From NCBI RefSeq assembly GCF_001428745.1, contig NZ_LMIO01000004.1:248001-312000 (forward strand): 64,000 nucleotides of DNA, given 5' to 3'. Below the pieces are notes generated by a model. The model searched no databases, was not told the origin of the DNA, and saw only the letters and a list, made by a program, of their open reading frames with translations. The stretch comes from Leifsonia sp. Root227 (lineage in GTDB: Bacteria; Actinomycetota; Actinomycetes; Actinomycetales; Microbacteriaceae). This document shows, in pieces, positions 17,331-25,818 of the stretch. Position 1 is the first letter of the stretch. Each line of letters begins with the position of its first letter. The position numbers were made by a program, and so were the translations under genes.

Positions 17331-18248
17331 ATGAAGTCGCGCACCATCGCCACGCTTCTCACCATCCCCGTCGTCACCGCCCTCGCCCTCACCGGATGCT
17401 CGGCAGGCGCCTCAGGCGACACCTCCACCGGCGCAGGCGGCACGGTCTCCGTCGTCGCCAGCACCAACGTCTACGGCGACATCGCCAAGACCATCGCGGG
17501 AGGCGCGGTCGACGTCACGTCGCTCATGGACAACCCCGCACAGGACCCGCACTCGTTCGAGGCGAGCGCGCAGAACCAGCTCGCCGTCTCCAAGGCCGAC
17601 ATCATCATCGAGAACGGCGGAGGGTACGACGACTTCATGGACACCCTTCGGAAGTCGGCGGGCGACAAGGCCACCGTGCTCAACGTCGTCGACATCTCCG
17701 GCAAGAAGGCCACCGCGGGCGACGACCTCAACGAGCACGTCTGGTACGACTTCCCCACCATCCAGAAGTTCACCGGCAAGCTGGTGGATGCGCTGTCCGC
17801 GGCCGATCCGTCGCAGGCGTCCGTCTTCACCAAGAACGCCGCAGCCTTCACCGCCGACCTGACCGGTCTCGAACAGCGCACCGCCGATCTCAAGCAGAAT
17901 TACGCGGGAGAGGGCGCCGCAATCACCGAGCCCGTTCCGCTCTACCTGCTCGACGCCATCGGTCTCGTGAACAAGACGCCGGAGGCGTTCAGCTCGGCGA
18001 TCGAGAACGGCACGGACGTCTCCCCGTCCGTGCTCAACGAGATGCTGCACCTGTTCAGCGGCAACGCCGTGAAGGTGTTTGCCTACAATGAGCAGACGAG
18101 TGGACCGGAGACCGAGAAGGTCCTGGCCGCAGCGAAGAGCGCAGGCGTCCCCGTCGTCCCCGTGACGGAGACTCTGCCGGCAGGCAAGGACTACATCAGC
18201 TGGATGACGAGCAACGTCGACGCCGTGGCCAAGGCCCTCGGCGAATGA
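17331..18248 (+). CDS. znuA: Zinc ABC transporter substrate-binding lipoprotein
   Basis: This 305-residue cluster-9 (metal) binding protein has lipobox ALTGC with Cys23. Candidate metal ligands are the histidines in QDPHSFEAS and NEHVWYDFPT, both conserved positions of ZnuA/TroA proteins, with further ligands in the C-terminal lobe (AYNEQTSGPET). An upstream in-frame ATG at 17277 would place the signal peptide internally, so the ATG at 17331 is preferred. It is coupled to the ATPase gene by a 4-bp overlap and lies behind the Zur box at 17246. Manganese is a less likely substrate given the Zur context. Confidence 0.9.
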   Translation: MKSRTIATLLTIPVVTALALTGCSAGASGDTSTGAGGTVSVVASTNVYGDIAKTIAGGAVDVTSLMDNPAQDPHSFEASAQNQLAVSKADIIIENGGGYDDFMDTLRKSAGDKATVLNVVDISGKKATAGDDLNEHVWYDFPTIQKFTGKLVDALSAADPSQASVFTKNAAAFTADLTGLEQRTADLKQNYAGEGAAITEPVPLYLLDAIGLVNKTPEAFSSAIENGTDVSPSVLNEMLHLFSGNAVKVFAYNEQTSGPETEKVLAAAKSAGVPVVPVTETLPAGKDYISWMTSNVDAVAKALGE

Positions 18249-19117
18249 CCGCAGAAGCGGTCGAGCCGCTGGAGCGCGTCCCCTCCCCCGACCATCGGCC
18301 CGTCGTGCTGCGGCTGAGGGATGCGAACCTCGGCTTCGGCGACCGCACCCTGTGGAGCGGCCTGAACCTCGACGTGCACGCCGGTGAGTTCGTCGCCGTG
18401 CTCGGTCCGAACGGCTCCGGCAAGACCAGCCTGCTGAAGACGATCCTCGGCCAGCAGCAGCTCGACTCCGGCTCGATCGAGTTCGACGGGCATCCCGTGC
18501 GGCGCGGCGACCGGCGCATCGGCTACATCCCGCAGCAGAAGATCATCGCGGCCGGCACGCCGATGCGCGCCCGCGACCTGGTCGCCCTGGGCGTCAGCGG
18601 GCACCGCTGGGGCCTCCCGATCCCCACCAGGGCCGACAGGGCCCAGGTCGAGCAGCTGATCGACTCCGTCGGCGCGCGCCGCTACGCGAACGTGCCCGTC
18701 GGCAGTCTCTCCGGTGGCGAGCAGCAGCGGCTGCGCGTCGCCCAGGCGCTCGCCGGCGACCCAGCTCTGCTGCTCTGCGACGAACCGCTCCTCTCCCTCG
18801 ACCTGCAGCACCAGCGCGGCGTCAGCGAACTGATCGACAGGCGCAGACGCGACCACGACAGCGCCGTGGTCTTCGTCACCCACGACGTCAATCCGGTGCT
18901 CGGGATGGTCGACAAGGTGCTCTACCTGGCCGGCGGCCGGTTCCGCGAGGGCACCCCGGACGATGTGCTGCGCTCCGACGTGCTCACCGACCTCTACGGC
19001 ACCCCGATCGACGTGATCCGCAGCCGCGGGCGCATCGTGGTGGTCGGCATCCCGGACGCCGAGACCCACGACCACCACCATCACGGCCACTCCGCGCATC
19101 CGGAGCCTGCGGCATGA
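18245..19117 (+). CDS. znuC: Zinc ABC transporter ATP-binding protein
   Basis: This 290-residue ATPase powers zinc import. The Walker A loop is GPNGSGKT (54-61), the signature is [10 protein letters not shown] (155-164), and Walker B is [12 protein letters not shown]. The C terminus is a His-rich tail ([11 protein letters not shown]), frequent in zinc-handling proteins and possibly a metal reservoir. It starts at an ATGA overlap with znuA and ends at an ATGA overlap with znuB, so the three genes are translationally coupled. Confidence 0.92.
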   Translation: MTAEAVEPLERVPSPDHRPVVLRLRDANLGFGDRTLWSGLNLDVHAGEFVAVLGPNGSGKTSLLKTILGQQQLDSGSIEFDGHPVRRGDRRIGYIPQQKIIAAGTPMRARDLVALGVSGHRWGLPIPTRADRAQVEQLIDSVGARRYANVPVGSLSGGEQQRLRVAQALAGDPALLLCDEPLLSLDLQHQRGVSELIDRRRRDHDSAVVFVTHDVNPVLGMVDKVLYLAGGRFREGTPDDVLRSDVLTDLYGTPIDVIRSRGRIVVVGIPDAETHDHHHHGHSAHPEPAA

Positions 19118-19995
19118 TCGCGCACCTCGCATCCAGCACCGACCTGTGGTCGCAGCTGTTCGACTTCGCCAACTACGGCGAACTGCTCGCGCTGGTCAAG
19201 AACTCGATCTTCGCGGGCGCCGTGCTCGGCGTCGTCGGCGGCCTGATCGGCGTGTTCGTGATGCAGCGCGACATGGCGTTCGCCGTGCACGGCATCAGCG
19301 AGCTCTCGTTCGCCGGCGCAGCGGCCGCGCTGCTGTTCGGCGCGAACGTGGTGGTCGGTTCGGTGGCCGGATCGCTGATCGCCGCCGTGCTGATCGGACT
19401 GCTCGGCGCGAAGGCCAGGGACAGGAACTCGATCATCGCCGTGCTGATGCCGTTCGGCCTCGGCCTCGGCATCCTGTTCCTCGCGCTGTATCCGGGCAGG
19501 AGCGCCAACAAGTTCGGGCTGCTCACCGGGCAGATCGTGTCGGTGGACGACCCGCAGCTCGGCTGGCTGCTCGGCATCGGCGCCGTCGTGCTGATCGGGC
19601 TGCTCGTCATCTGGCGCCCCTTGAGCTTCGACAGCCTGGATGCGGACGTCGCCGCCTCCCGCGGGGTGCCAGTGCGGTTCGTCGCCCTGGCGTTCATGGT
19701 GCTGCTCGGCCTCGCCGTCGCGGTGTCGGTGCAGATCGTCGGCGCCCTGCTCGTGCTGTCGCTGCTGGTGACCCCGGCCGCCGCAGCGATGCGCATCTCG
19801 TCGTCTCCGCTCGCTGTTCCGCTGCTCAGCGTGGGCTTCGCACTGGTCTCCGTGGTCGGCGGCATCATGCTCGCCATCGGAAGCGCTCTGCCGATCAGCC
19901 CGTACGTGACCACGATCTCCTTCGTCATCTACGTGATCTGCCGCCTCGTCGGCGGCCGCCAGGGTTCACGGCGACTCGTGAGCAGGAACGGCTAG
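19114..19995 (+). CDS. znuB: Zinc ABC transporter permease
   Basis: This 293-residue ABC-3 family permease has about eight helices. The [29 protein letters not shown] region (residues 47-70; in short [13 protein letters not shown]) is the conserved coupling and gating segment of the family. [19 protein letters not shown] near residue 210 is the other hallmark. It completes the znuACB importer. The promoter-like TAGCCT used by zur lies at the end of this gene. Confidence 0.92.
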   Translation: MIAHLASSTDLWSQLFDFANYGELLALVKNSIFAGAVLGVVGGLIGVFVMQRDMAFAVHGISELSFAGAAAALLFGANVVVGSVAGSLIAAVLIGLLGAKARDRNSIIAVLMPFGLGLGILFLALYPGRSANKFGLLTGQIVSVDDPQLGWLLGIGAVVLIGLLVIWRPLSFDSLDADVAASRGVPVRFVALAFMVLLGLAVAVSVQIVGALLVLSLLVTPAAAAMRISSSPLAVPLLSVGFALVSVVGGIMLAIGSALPISPYVTTISFVIYVICRLVGGRQGSRRLVSRNG

Positions 19996-20004
19996 CCTGG
20001 GCTC

Positions 20005-20391
20005 GTGAAGCGGAACACCTGGCAGCGAGAAGCCGTCCGAGAGGCACTGACCTCCACGGAGGGCTTCATCAGCGCGCAGGGGCTCCACCTGAGCCTGCAC
20101 GAGACGGGCTCCCCGATCGGCCTCGCGACCGTGTACCGCGCGCTCGCCGACCTCGCCTCGGAGGGCGAAGCGGACTCGCTGCAGTCGCCGGAGGGCGAGG
20201 CGCTGTATCGCGCGTGCACCACGGGACATCACCACCACCTGATCTGCCGCAACTGCGGTCTCACGGTGGAGATCGAGGCGGACGCCGTCGAGCAGTGGGC
20301 TCAGGCGGCCGCCGCATCCCACGGCTTCACGCAACCCCAGCACGTCGTCGACATCTTCGGCCTCTGCGCCACCTGCTCGCGCGTCGCCTGA
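20005..20391 (+). CDS. zur: Zinc uptake regulator, Fur family
   Basis: This 128-residue Fur-family repressor has a winged helix with [18 protein letters not shown] as its recognition part. The dimerisation domain has the metal ligands [13 protein letters not shown] and a C-terminal CATC pair that, with CRNC, forms the structural four-cysteine zinc site. When zinc-loaded it should repress znuACB through the 17246 box. The GTG start has no ribosome site. TAGCCT at 19993-19998 is six bases upstream, so the gene can also be read as a leaderless transcript independent of znuACB. Confidence 0.92.
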   Translation: MKRNTWQREAVREALTSTEGFISAQGLHLSLHETGSPIGLATVYRALADLASEGEADSLQSPEGEALYRACTTGHHHHLICRNCGLTVEIEADAVEQWAQAAAASHGFTQPQHVVDIFGLCATCSRVA

Positions 20392-20398
20392 CCATCGA

Positions 20399-20561
20399 TT
20401 GGCGGGATGCGCATCCGTCGCGTAGTATTGATGTTTGGCTGAGTGGGCCTCTCCCGCTCAGATCGTACGTAAACCCCAACATCCTCGGATTCCTGGGGTC
20501 AACCGTGCCGACAAGTGACCTTGGGCGGAGCATTCGGCTCCGCGGTATTGGAGAAAAGACA
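20399..20561 (+). promoter_or_regulatory. Promoter and structured leader of rpmB-rpmG-rpsN
   Basis: TTGGCG at 20399-20404 and TAGTAT at 20423-20428, 18 bases apart, form a good housekeeping promoter, giving a leader of about 125 nucleotides. The leader holds a 9-bp hairpin (CTGAGTGGG at 20439-20447 with CCCGCTCAG at 20453-20461, one G-U pair) and weaker ACCCC/GGGGT and GCGGAG/CTCCGC stems. Such a leader before ribosomal-protein genes suggests autogenous control. I found no Zur box here. Confidence 0.55.
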
Positions 20562-20798
20562 ATGGCAGCAGTGTGCCAGGTGACTGGAGCCGTTCCCGGC
20601 TTCGGACACAACATCTCGCACTCGCACCGACGCACCAAGCGTCGTTTCGACCCGAACATTCAGAAGAAGACGTACTACGTGCCGTCGCTTCGCCGTAACG
20701 TCACGCTGACCCTGAGCGCCAAGGGCATCAAGGTCATCGACGCCCGTGGCATCGAGTCCGTGGTCAAGGACCTCCTGGCCCGTGGGGAGAAGATCTAA
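20562..20798 (+). CDS. rpmB: Ribosomal protein L28 (cysteine-poor form)
   Basis: This 78-residue L28 has the family opening [18 protein letters not shown] followed by [10 protein letters not shown]. It has a lone Cys5 and lacks the CXXC pairs that bind zinc in the C+ form. The ATG follows GGAGAAAAG. The stop overlaps the rpmG start in the arrangement TAATG, so the two are coupled. The position right after zur is consistent with the zinc-independent ribosomal protein sets known in actinobacteria. Confidence 0.95.
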   Translation: MAAVCQVTGAVPGFGHNISHSHRRTKRRFDPNIQKKTYYVPSLRRNVTLTLSAKGIKVIDARGIESVVKDLLARGEKI

Positions 20799-20965
20799 TG
20801 GCAAAGCAGCAGGACGTTCGTCCGATCATCAAGCTTCGTTCGACGGCTGGAACCGGTTACACCTACGTGACCAAGAAGAACCGCCGCAACGACCCTGACC
20901 GTCTCGTGCTCAAGAAGTACGACCCCGTAGTGCGCAAGCACGTCGACTTCCGAGAGGAGCGCTAA
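20798..20965 (+). CDS. rpmG: Ribosomal protein L33 (zinc-independent form)
   Basis: This 55-residue protein is [18 protein letters not shown] followed by [18 protein letters not shown]. It has no cysteine and so cannot form the zinc ribbon of the C+ paralogue. It starts one base into the rpmB stop codon. The rpsN gene follows after 4 bases behind GAGGAGC. Confidence 0.95.
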   Translation: MAKQQDVRPIIKLRSTAGTGYTYVTKKNRRNDPDRLVLKKYDPVVRKHVDFREER

Positions 20966-20969
20966 ACAC

Positions 20970-21275
20970 ATGGCTAAGAAGTCCAAGATCGCCAAGAACG
21001 AGCAGCGCAAGGTGATCGTTGACCGCTATGCGGCACGTCGTCTCGAGCTCAAGAAGGCCCTGATCGACCCCAACGGCACCGACGAGTCGCGCGAAGCGGC
21101 CCGCCAGGGCCTGCAGAGGATCCCGCGCGACGCATCGCCGATCCGCGTTCGCAACCGCGACGCCGTCGACGGCCGTCCCCGCGGAAACCTCAGCAAGTTC
21201 GGCATCTCGCGTGTCCGCTTCCGCGACATGGCGCACCGTGGCGAGCTGCCCGGTATCACCAAGTCCAGCTGGTAA
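20970..21275 (+). CDS. rpsN: Ribosomal protein S14 (zinc-independent form)
   Basis: This 101-residue long-type S14 ([13 protein letters not shown] at the N terminus, [19 protein letters not shown] near the C terminus) lacks the CXXC motifs of the 61-residue zinc form. GAGGAGC lies inside the end of rpmG, and the start follows the L33 stop by 4 bases. It is the last gene of the operon, which ends at the hairpin at 21294-21329. Confidence 0.95.
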   Translation: MAKKSKIAKNEQRKVIVDRYAARRLELKKALIDPNGTDESREAARQGLQRIPRDASPIRVRNRDAVDGRPRGNLSKFGISRVRFRDMAHRGELPGITKSSW

Positions 21276-21293
21276 CCAGCGCTTTCAGCTCCT

Positions 21294-21329
21294 CGAAGGG
21301 GTGTCCGGCTTCGGCCGGGCACCCCTTCG
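21294..21329 (+). terminator. Terminator of the ribosomal-protein operon
   Basis: CGAAGGGGTG (21294-21303) pairs with CACCCCTTCG (21320-21329). An inner CCGGC/GCCGG stem closes a TTCG tetraloop. This strong G+C-rich hairpin is 18 bases after the S14 stop. Confidence 0.85.
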
Positions 21330-21530
21330 TCGTCCCTCCGGCACCTGTATGGGGTCCCCGCGACTGCTCATCTGCTCCAGAGTTTGTGAAAAACGCCGGG
21401 AATCCGCGTGTTTCCGCGGGTTTCTGATACATTCGAGGCGGTCAACCGACCAAACGTAACGGCCAGGCTTGGCCTCAACCGTTCCACACAGAAGCTGTAT
21501 ATCCAGCACAAGGTCCGAGGAGGACACTCA

Positions 21531-21818
21531 ATGGCTGACAAGTCGCTGAACAAGACCGAGCTCGTTGCCGCCGTCGCCGCGTCGTCGGGTCAGAGCCAGG
21601 CTGCCGTCGGTGGCGTGCTCGACGCATTCTTCGCCACCATCGCGGAGACCGTCGCCAACGGTGGCAAGGTCACCATCCCGGGCTGGCTCGCTGCAGAGCG
21701 CACCGAGACCGCTGCTCGCACGGGCCGCAACCCGCAGACCGGCGCCGAGATCAACATCCCGGCCGGCCACCGCGTCAAGCTGACCGCCGGCTCGAAGCTC
21801 AAGGCTGCCGTCAAGTAG
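21531..21818 (+). CDS. HU-type nucleoid-associated protein
   Basis: This 95-residue HU/IHF-family DNA-bending protein comprises an N-terminal helical dimerisation part (LNKTELVAAVAASSG) and the beta-arm region with TGRNPQTGAEINIPAG, the family signature. It lacks the long Lys/Ala-rich tail of mycobacterial HupB, so it is a short, single-domain form. GAGGAGGA at 21517-21524 precedes the ATG. The 255-bp upstream gap is partly A+T-rich, with GATACAT near 21426 as a possible -10. Confidence 0.93.
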   Translation: MADKSLNKTELVAAVAASSGQSQAAVGGVLDAFFATIAETVANGGKVTIPGWLAAERTETAARTGRNPQTGAEINIPAGHRVKLTAGSKLKAAVK

Positions 21819-21833
21819 TCTCACCGGCTTGAT

Positions 21834-21866
21834 CGAGGGCGGTGCCGCAGTGCGGCGCCGCCCTCG
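21834..21866 (+). terminator. Terminator after the HU gene
   Basis: CGAGGGCGG (21834-21842) pairs with CCGCCCTCG (21858-21866). The stem extends inward to about 15 bp with one T-G pair and an AGT loop. It lies 16 bases beyond the HU stop. Confidence 0.8.
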
Positions 21867-21966
21867 TCGTCTCTGCGGGTGACCTGCCGCTGGCCGCGCT
21901 GCCCGAGCTGCCCGCGCATCCACTGCTGTGTGCGGCCTTTCAGCGGGCGGGACGTAGGCTTGTCCG

Positions 21967-23937
21967 GTGCCCCGAATCGCCCGCATCATCGGCCCTGCCG
22001 TCCTGCTGATCGCCGCGATCATCTCGATGATCGCGGCCCTCGCGTTCGGCGGAGGCGCTGCTGCGCCCCTCCTGGCCGATCCTGGGGCTCTCGTGCGCTG
22101 GGGGCTCCCCGCGTCGACCCTGATCGTCAATCTCAGCGCCGCAGGCACGATCGGCGCCCTGGTGCTCGCCTGCTTCGCGTTCAGCCCGCAGAAGGACGAG
22201 TTCGGCAAGTCCCTCGACTTCGCGGCTGGTTCGGCCGCCGTCATGACCGTGGCGAGCGCAGCCACCGGCCTGTTCACCTTCGTGAGCGTCTCGAACGTGC
22301 CGTGGTCGTTCGACGAGGCGTTCAGCAACGGGCTCAGCTCGTTCGTCACCAGCGTCTCCATCGGTCAGGCCTGGCTGGGCATCACGCTCATCGCCGCGGC
22401 CGTCACGGTGCTCTGCTTCGCCGTGCGCAATCACACGGCGCTCGTCTTCGTCACGGCGCTGGCCATCGCATCCATCATCCCGATGGCGCAGCAGGGCCAC
22501 AGCGCGGATGCGGCCGGCCACGACGCGGCCGTCACCTCGTTCGGTCTGCACGTCCTGTTCGCGGCGATCTGGCTGGGCGGCCTGGTGGCCTTGATCGTCG
22601 CCAGGCGCAGCCTCGAAGGCGGACGCCTCGTGCCCGTGCTCGAGCGGTACTCGTCGCTCGCGCTGATCGCGTTCATCGTCGTCGCAGCGTCCGGTTATGT
22701 GAACGCCGAGCTCCGCGTCGGCACCCTCGCGCAGCTCGCGACGCCGTACGGCATCCTGGTGCTGGTCAAGGTGGCCGCCCTCGGAGCGCTCGGCGTCTTC
22801 GGCGTGATGCAGCGGCGCATCCTGATCGGCAAGCTGAAGGCGGGGGGCAAGCGCAGCCCGTTCTGGTGGATCGTGACGGCCGAGCTCGCGTTCATGGGCA
22901 TCGCGTCCGGCGTCGCAGCCGCGCTCGCCCGCACAGCGACGCCCGTCGCCGAGAAGCTCGGAGCTGCGCCGACGCCCGCCCAGATCCTCACCGGGGAGAA
23001 GCTGCCGCCCGAGCTCACCTGGGGCCGGCTGTTCACCATGTGGAACTTCGACCTGCTCTGGGTGCTCGCCTGCGGCTTCGCGATCTTCTTCTACCTCGCC
23101 GGCGTGTGGCGGATGCGCAAGCGCGGCGATGCGTGGCCCATCCACCGCACGGTGTTCTGGATCCTCGGCATCGTGCTGCTGTTCTACATCACCTCCGGCG
23201 GCGTGAACGTGTACGAGAAGTACCTCTTCTCCACGCACATGCTCGCCCACATGGTGCTCACGATGATGGTGCCGCTGCTGCTGGTGCCTGGCGCGCCCGT
23301 GACCCTGGCACTGCGCTCGATCCGCAAGCGGACCGACGGCTCCCGCGGCGGCCGCGAATGGATCCTGCTGGCGGTGCACTCCCGTTTCGCCAACGTCATC
23401 TCGAACCCGGTGGTCGCCGCCGTGCTGTTCGCCGGGTCGCTCTGGGCGTTCTATTACACGCCGCTGTTCCGCTGGGCGACCACGGATCACATCGGCCACG
23501 AGTGGATGATCATCCACTTCCTCATCACCGGCTATCTCTTCGTGCAGTCCCTCATCGGCATCGACCCGGTCAAATACCGCCTGCCGTACCCGTTCCGCCT
23601 CCTGCTGCTGCTCGGCACGATGGCGTTCCACGCGTTCTTCGGCCTCTCGATCATGCAGAGCACCGGCCTCCTGCTCGCCGACTGGTTCGGCTCGATGGGC
23701 CGCACCTGGGGAGACAGCCCGCTCGTCGACCAGCAGACGGGCGGCGGCATCGCCTGGAGCGTCGGCGAGATCCCGACCGTGATCCTGGCGATCGTGGTGG
23801 CCATCCAGTGGAGCCGCAGCGACGACCGCGAGACCAAGCGCCGAGACCGCAACGCGGACCGAACAGGCGAGGCGGAGCTCAACGCGTACAACGAGCGCCT
23901 GCAGAAGCTGGCGTCGCGCGACGGGGTCTCACGGTAG
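21967..23937 (+). CDS. CopD-CtaG fusion membrane protein (copper handling / cytochrome oxidase assembly)
   Basis: This 656-residue polytopic protein has two parts. Residues 1 to about 330 resemble the copper-resistance CopD/YcnJ membrane domain, with FGLHVLFAAIWLGGLVALIV and a conserved histidine. Residues about 345-620 resemble the caa3-type oxidase assembly factor CtaG (STHMLAHMVLTMMVPLLLV, HEWMIIHFLITGYLFVQSL). About a dozen helices are expected. A role in delivering copper to cytochrome oxidase is likely. The C-terminal tail is basic and cytoplasmic. The GTG has no ribosome site, but TAGGCT at 21955-21960 is six bases upstream, so it is likely leaderless. Confidence 0.82.
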   Translation: MPRIARIIGPAVLLIAAIISMIAALAFGGGAAAPLLADPGALVRWGLPASTLIVNLSAAGTIGALVLACFAFSPQKDEFGKSLDFAAGSAAVMTVASAATGLFTFVSVSNVPWSFDEAFSNGLSSFVTSVSIGQAWLGITLIAAAVTVLCFAVRNHTALVFVTALAIASIIPMAQQGHSADAAGHDAAVTSFGLHVLFAAIWLGGLVALIVARRSLEGGRLVPVLERYSSLALIAFIVVAASGYVNAELRVGTLAQLATPYGILVLVKVAALGALGVFGVMQRRILIGKLKAGGKRSPFWWIVTAELAFMGIASGVAAALARTATPVAEKLGAAPTPAQILTGEKLPPELTWGRLFTMWNFDLLWVLACGFAIFFYLAGVWRMRKRGDAWPIHRTVFWILGIVLLFYITSGGVNVYEKYLFSTHMLAHMVLTMMVPLLLVPGAPVTLALRSIRKRTDGSRGGREWILLAVHSRFANVISNPVVAAVLFAGSLWAFYYTPLFRWATTDHIGHEWMIIHFLITGYLFVQSLIGIDPVKYRLPYPFRLLLLLGTMAFHAFFGLSIMQSTGLLLADWFGSMGRTWGDSPLVDQQTGGGIAWSVGEIPTVILAIVVAIQWSRSDDRETKRRDRNADRTGEAELNAYNERLQKLASRDGVSR

Positions 23938-24002
23938 CGGCCGCTCGCTCTATCCGAGTCCGGGTCCGGGTCCGCGTCGGGGCCGATTACCGCCACCCGC
24001 GC

Positions 24003-24566
24003 TCAGATGTCCTTCATCGTCCAGCTCACGACCGCCGGATCGCCGAGCGTTCCGCCGACGGTGCAAATGACGACGATGCTCGCCGCGCCCTGCGTGGGCT
24101 GCGGCAGTGCGAAGCCCACCATCGCTTGGTAGGTGCCGTCGTCGTTCTGGGTCGGCGGGTGCTCGGGGTCGAATGGTTGGGGGATGGCGCCCGGATTGTC
24201 CGCCGCGTAGTTGGCGAGACCGATGGCTTCGCACGCCTGCCAGGCGCCGAGCGCGTCGATGGGGTCATCCGGCGACGGCGAGTGCACAGGAGGGGGAGGG
24301 ACGACGGTCGGTGTCTCCCGGTCGTTGACGGTCGGTGTCGCGGTGGCGGTCGAGACGTCGACGGTCGACGGGCCGATCCTGACCGAGGCGCTGAGGGCAT
24401 AAGCGACTCCGCCGCCGGAAACGATCAGTGCGGCGATCACCAGCGCGATGACCGTCCATACCCTTTTGCGGCTGCCGCCGCTGGCCTGGTCGGCGCGCGC
24501 GGTCTCCACGATGGCGTCTCGCCAAGCGGCGCTCCGACGATCGTCGAAGCGGATGTCGTCGTTCAT
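24003..24566 (-). CDS. Single-pass membrane protein with extracellular sensor-like domain; probable anti-sigma partner
   Basis: This 187-residue protein has a short cytoplasmic part of about 38 residues, one membrane helix (VWTVIALVIAALIVSGGGVAYAL), a Thr/Pro-rich stalk and a C-terminal domain of about 85 residues (DDPIDALGAWQACEA to the end). The start ATG overlaps the ECF sigma stop by 4 bp, the usual layout for sigma/anti-sigma pairs, but the short N terminus has no HxxxCxxC zinc motif. The extracellular domain is closely similar to that of the lipoprotein at 25311-25763, including ANYAADNPG, GGTLGDP and a final KDI. I recognise no named family. The anti-sigma role rests on position and topology. 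Confidence 0.65.
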   Translation of the reverse strand: MNDDIRFDDRRSAAWRDAIVETARADQASGGSRKRVWTVIALVIAALIVSGGGVAYALSASVRIGPSTVDVSTATATPTVNDRETPTVVPPPPVHSPSPDDPIDALGAWQACEAIGLANYAADNPGAIPQPFDPEHPPTQNDDGTYQAMVGFALPQPTQGAASIVVICTVGGTLGDPAVVSWTMKDI

Positions 24567-25153
24567 CGGAGGTCTCCTTCCGTCGCGGCCAGACGGGTCG
24601 TTTCGCCGAGCAGGGCAGCCAGGCGGGCTTTGGCCCTGGACAGGCGGGATTTCACCGTGCCGAGGGCGACGCCGAGCACCGCCGCGGCCTCGGCGGTGCT
24701 GAGTTCCTCGATCACGCACAACGACAGGACGTCGAGATCCCGCCGCGGCAGTCGCGAGAGTGCGGTCCGGAGAGCGTTCCGCTGCTCGTCGGAGTCGAGC
24801 CTGTCGTCGACGGCGTCGGAGTGGTCGGGAGTGTTCGCCTGGGCGGGAAGGATGCTGAGCACGTGCGCGTAGCGGCGGCTCGACCTGGCAAGGTTCCTGC
24901 TCACGTTGTTCGCCGTGACCAGTAACCACCCGATCACCGACCCGTCGACCTCCCGCATCGACTCGCGGCGGCGCCAGGCCTCCAGGAAGACCATGCCCGT
25001 CACATCCTCAGCGTCGTGCACGGAGCGCGTCAGGCGGAGCGCGTGCCGGAACACGCGGTCCCGGTGAAGATCGAAGAGTTCGCCGAACGCCTCCGGGTCG
25101 TCCCGACGCGTCGTCGGCAACAGCGCCGGTTCGTCGGTGTCCTCGGTAGTCAC
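24563..25153 (-). CDS. ECF-type RNA polymerase sigma factor
   Basis: This 196-residue sigma-70 family factor contains only regions 2 and 4. Region 2 has FGELFDLHRDRVFRHALRLT and the HDAEDVTGMVFLEAWRR segment. Region 4 has LSRLPRRDLDVLSLCVIEELS and the helix-turn-helix TAEAAAVLGVALGTVKSRLSRA (first part TAEAAAVLGVALGTVKS). It would direct transcription of its own locus: a GGAACCGTT-N9-CGGACATTA motif lies immediately upstream, and the same motif precedes the neighbouring lipoprotein gene. The GTG start has no ribosome site and lies about 8 bases from the -10-like element, so the message is probably leaderless. Confidence 0.9.
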   Translation of the reverse strand: MTTEDTDEPALLPTTRRDDPEAFGELFDLHRDRVFRHALRLTRSVHDAEDVTGMVFLEAWRRRESMREVDGSVIGWLLVTANNVSRNLARSSRRYAHVLSILPAQANTPDHSDAVDDRLDSDEQRNALRTALSRLPRRDLDVLSLCVIEELSTAEAAAVLGVALGTVKSRLSRAKARLAALLGETTRLAATEGDLR

Positions 25154-25160
25154 GTATAGA

Positions 25161-25187
25161 TAATGTCCGAACCCGCCGAACGGTTCC
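25161..25187 (-). promoter_or_regulatory. ECF-type promoter of the sigma operon
   Basis: Read on the minus strand: GGAACCGTT (25187-25179), nine bases, CGGACATTA (25169-25161). GGAAC is the classic ECF -35. The same 9-N9-9 arrangement occurs at 25819-25845 ahead of the lipoprotein gene. The likely transcription start falls at or next to the sigma GTG. Confidence 0.75.
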
Positions 25188-25310
25188 CGAAGCCGCCGCG
25201 TGTCTGCGCTCGGTCGTCGCGGGGCTCGGGTCTCGCGAACCAGAAAGACCCCCGGGCGTGCATGCGGTCACCCGCCTTCCCCGCCCAGGGGCCTTCACCG
25301 GACTCCCCGT

Positions 25311-25763
25311 CTAGATGTCTTTCGCGAGCCAGCTCACGAGGGTCGGATCGCCGAGGGTGCCGCCGATGGTGCAGATGATGAGAACACTCTTTGCTCCCTC
25401 CGTCGGGTGAGGAAGGGGGAAGGCCGCATACGCCTGATACGTGCCGTCGGCGTTCCTGGTCGGTGGGTGGCTGGGGTCGTAGGGGATCAGCGTCGAACCA
25501 GGGTTGTCGGCCGCGTAGTTCGCCAGGCCGAGCACAGCGCACGCATGCCACGCGGTCAGCGCGTCGACAGGATCGTCCGGCGACGCCGCTCGGGGCGCAG
25601 GGGTCCGGGCCGGCGTCGCCGTGGTGGCGGACACGGAGACGGCCTGCTGGCGAGGCGATGCATTCGGATCGGACGCCGCGCATCCGGACAAAGCCCCCAG
25701 CGCGGCCAGAACGATGACAGATGCCGAGAATGCCGGCCTTCCCATGAACGTGCTCTTCTTCAC
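25311..25763 (-). CDS. Secreted lipoprotein sharing the sensor domain of the ECF-linked membrane protein
   Basis: This 150-residue lipoprotein has a type II signal peptide (KKSTF basic end, lipobox ALSGC, lipidated Cys28), a Ser/Thr/Pro-rich linker and a C-terminal domain of about 85 residues. That domain (DDPVDALTAWHACAV to KDI) is closely similar to the extracellular domain of the membrane protein at 24003-24566. The GTG start follows a GGGGGGA ribosome site. It has its own copy of the ECF promoter motif at 25819-25845. It probably competes with, feeds or reports to the membrane protein. No family name is known to me. Confidence 0.8.
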   Translation of the reverse strand: MKKSTFMGRPAFSASVIVLAALGALSGCAASDPNASPRQQAVSVSATTATPARTPAPRAASPDDPVDALTAWHACAVLGLANYAADNPGSTLIPYDPSHPPTRNADGTYQAYAAFPLPHPTEGAKSVLIICTIGGTLGDPTLVSWLAKDI

Positions 25764-25818
25764 GATTCCCCCCGAGTTCGTACCGTGCCTGCGATCCCGG
25801 GATCGGGATCCACTCGGG

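Noticed and set aside
20391..20561. Zur box expected before rpmB
   Set aside because: No TGA-N-AAT-N-ATT-N-TCA-like dyad is present; I only find hairpins.
21879..24872. 997-codon open frame on the plus strand across the CopD-CtaG gene and the ECF locus
   Set aside because: Arg/Pro/His-rich composition and no motif. It overlaps three supported genes on both strands.
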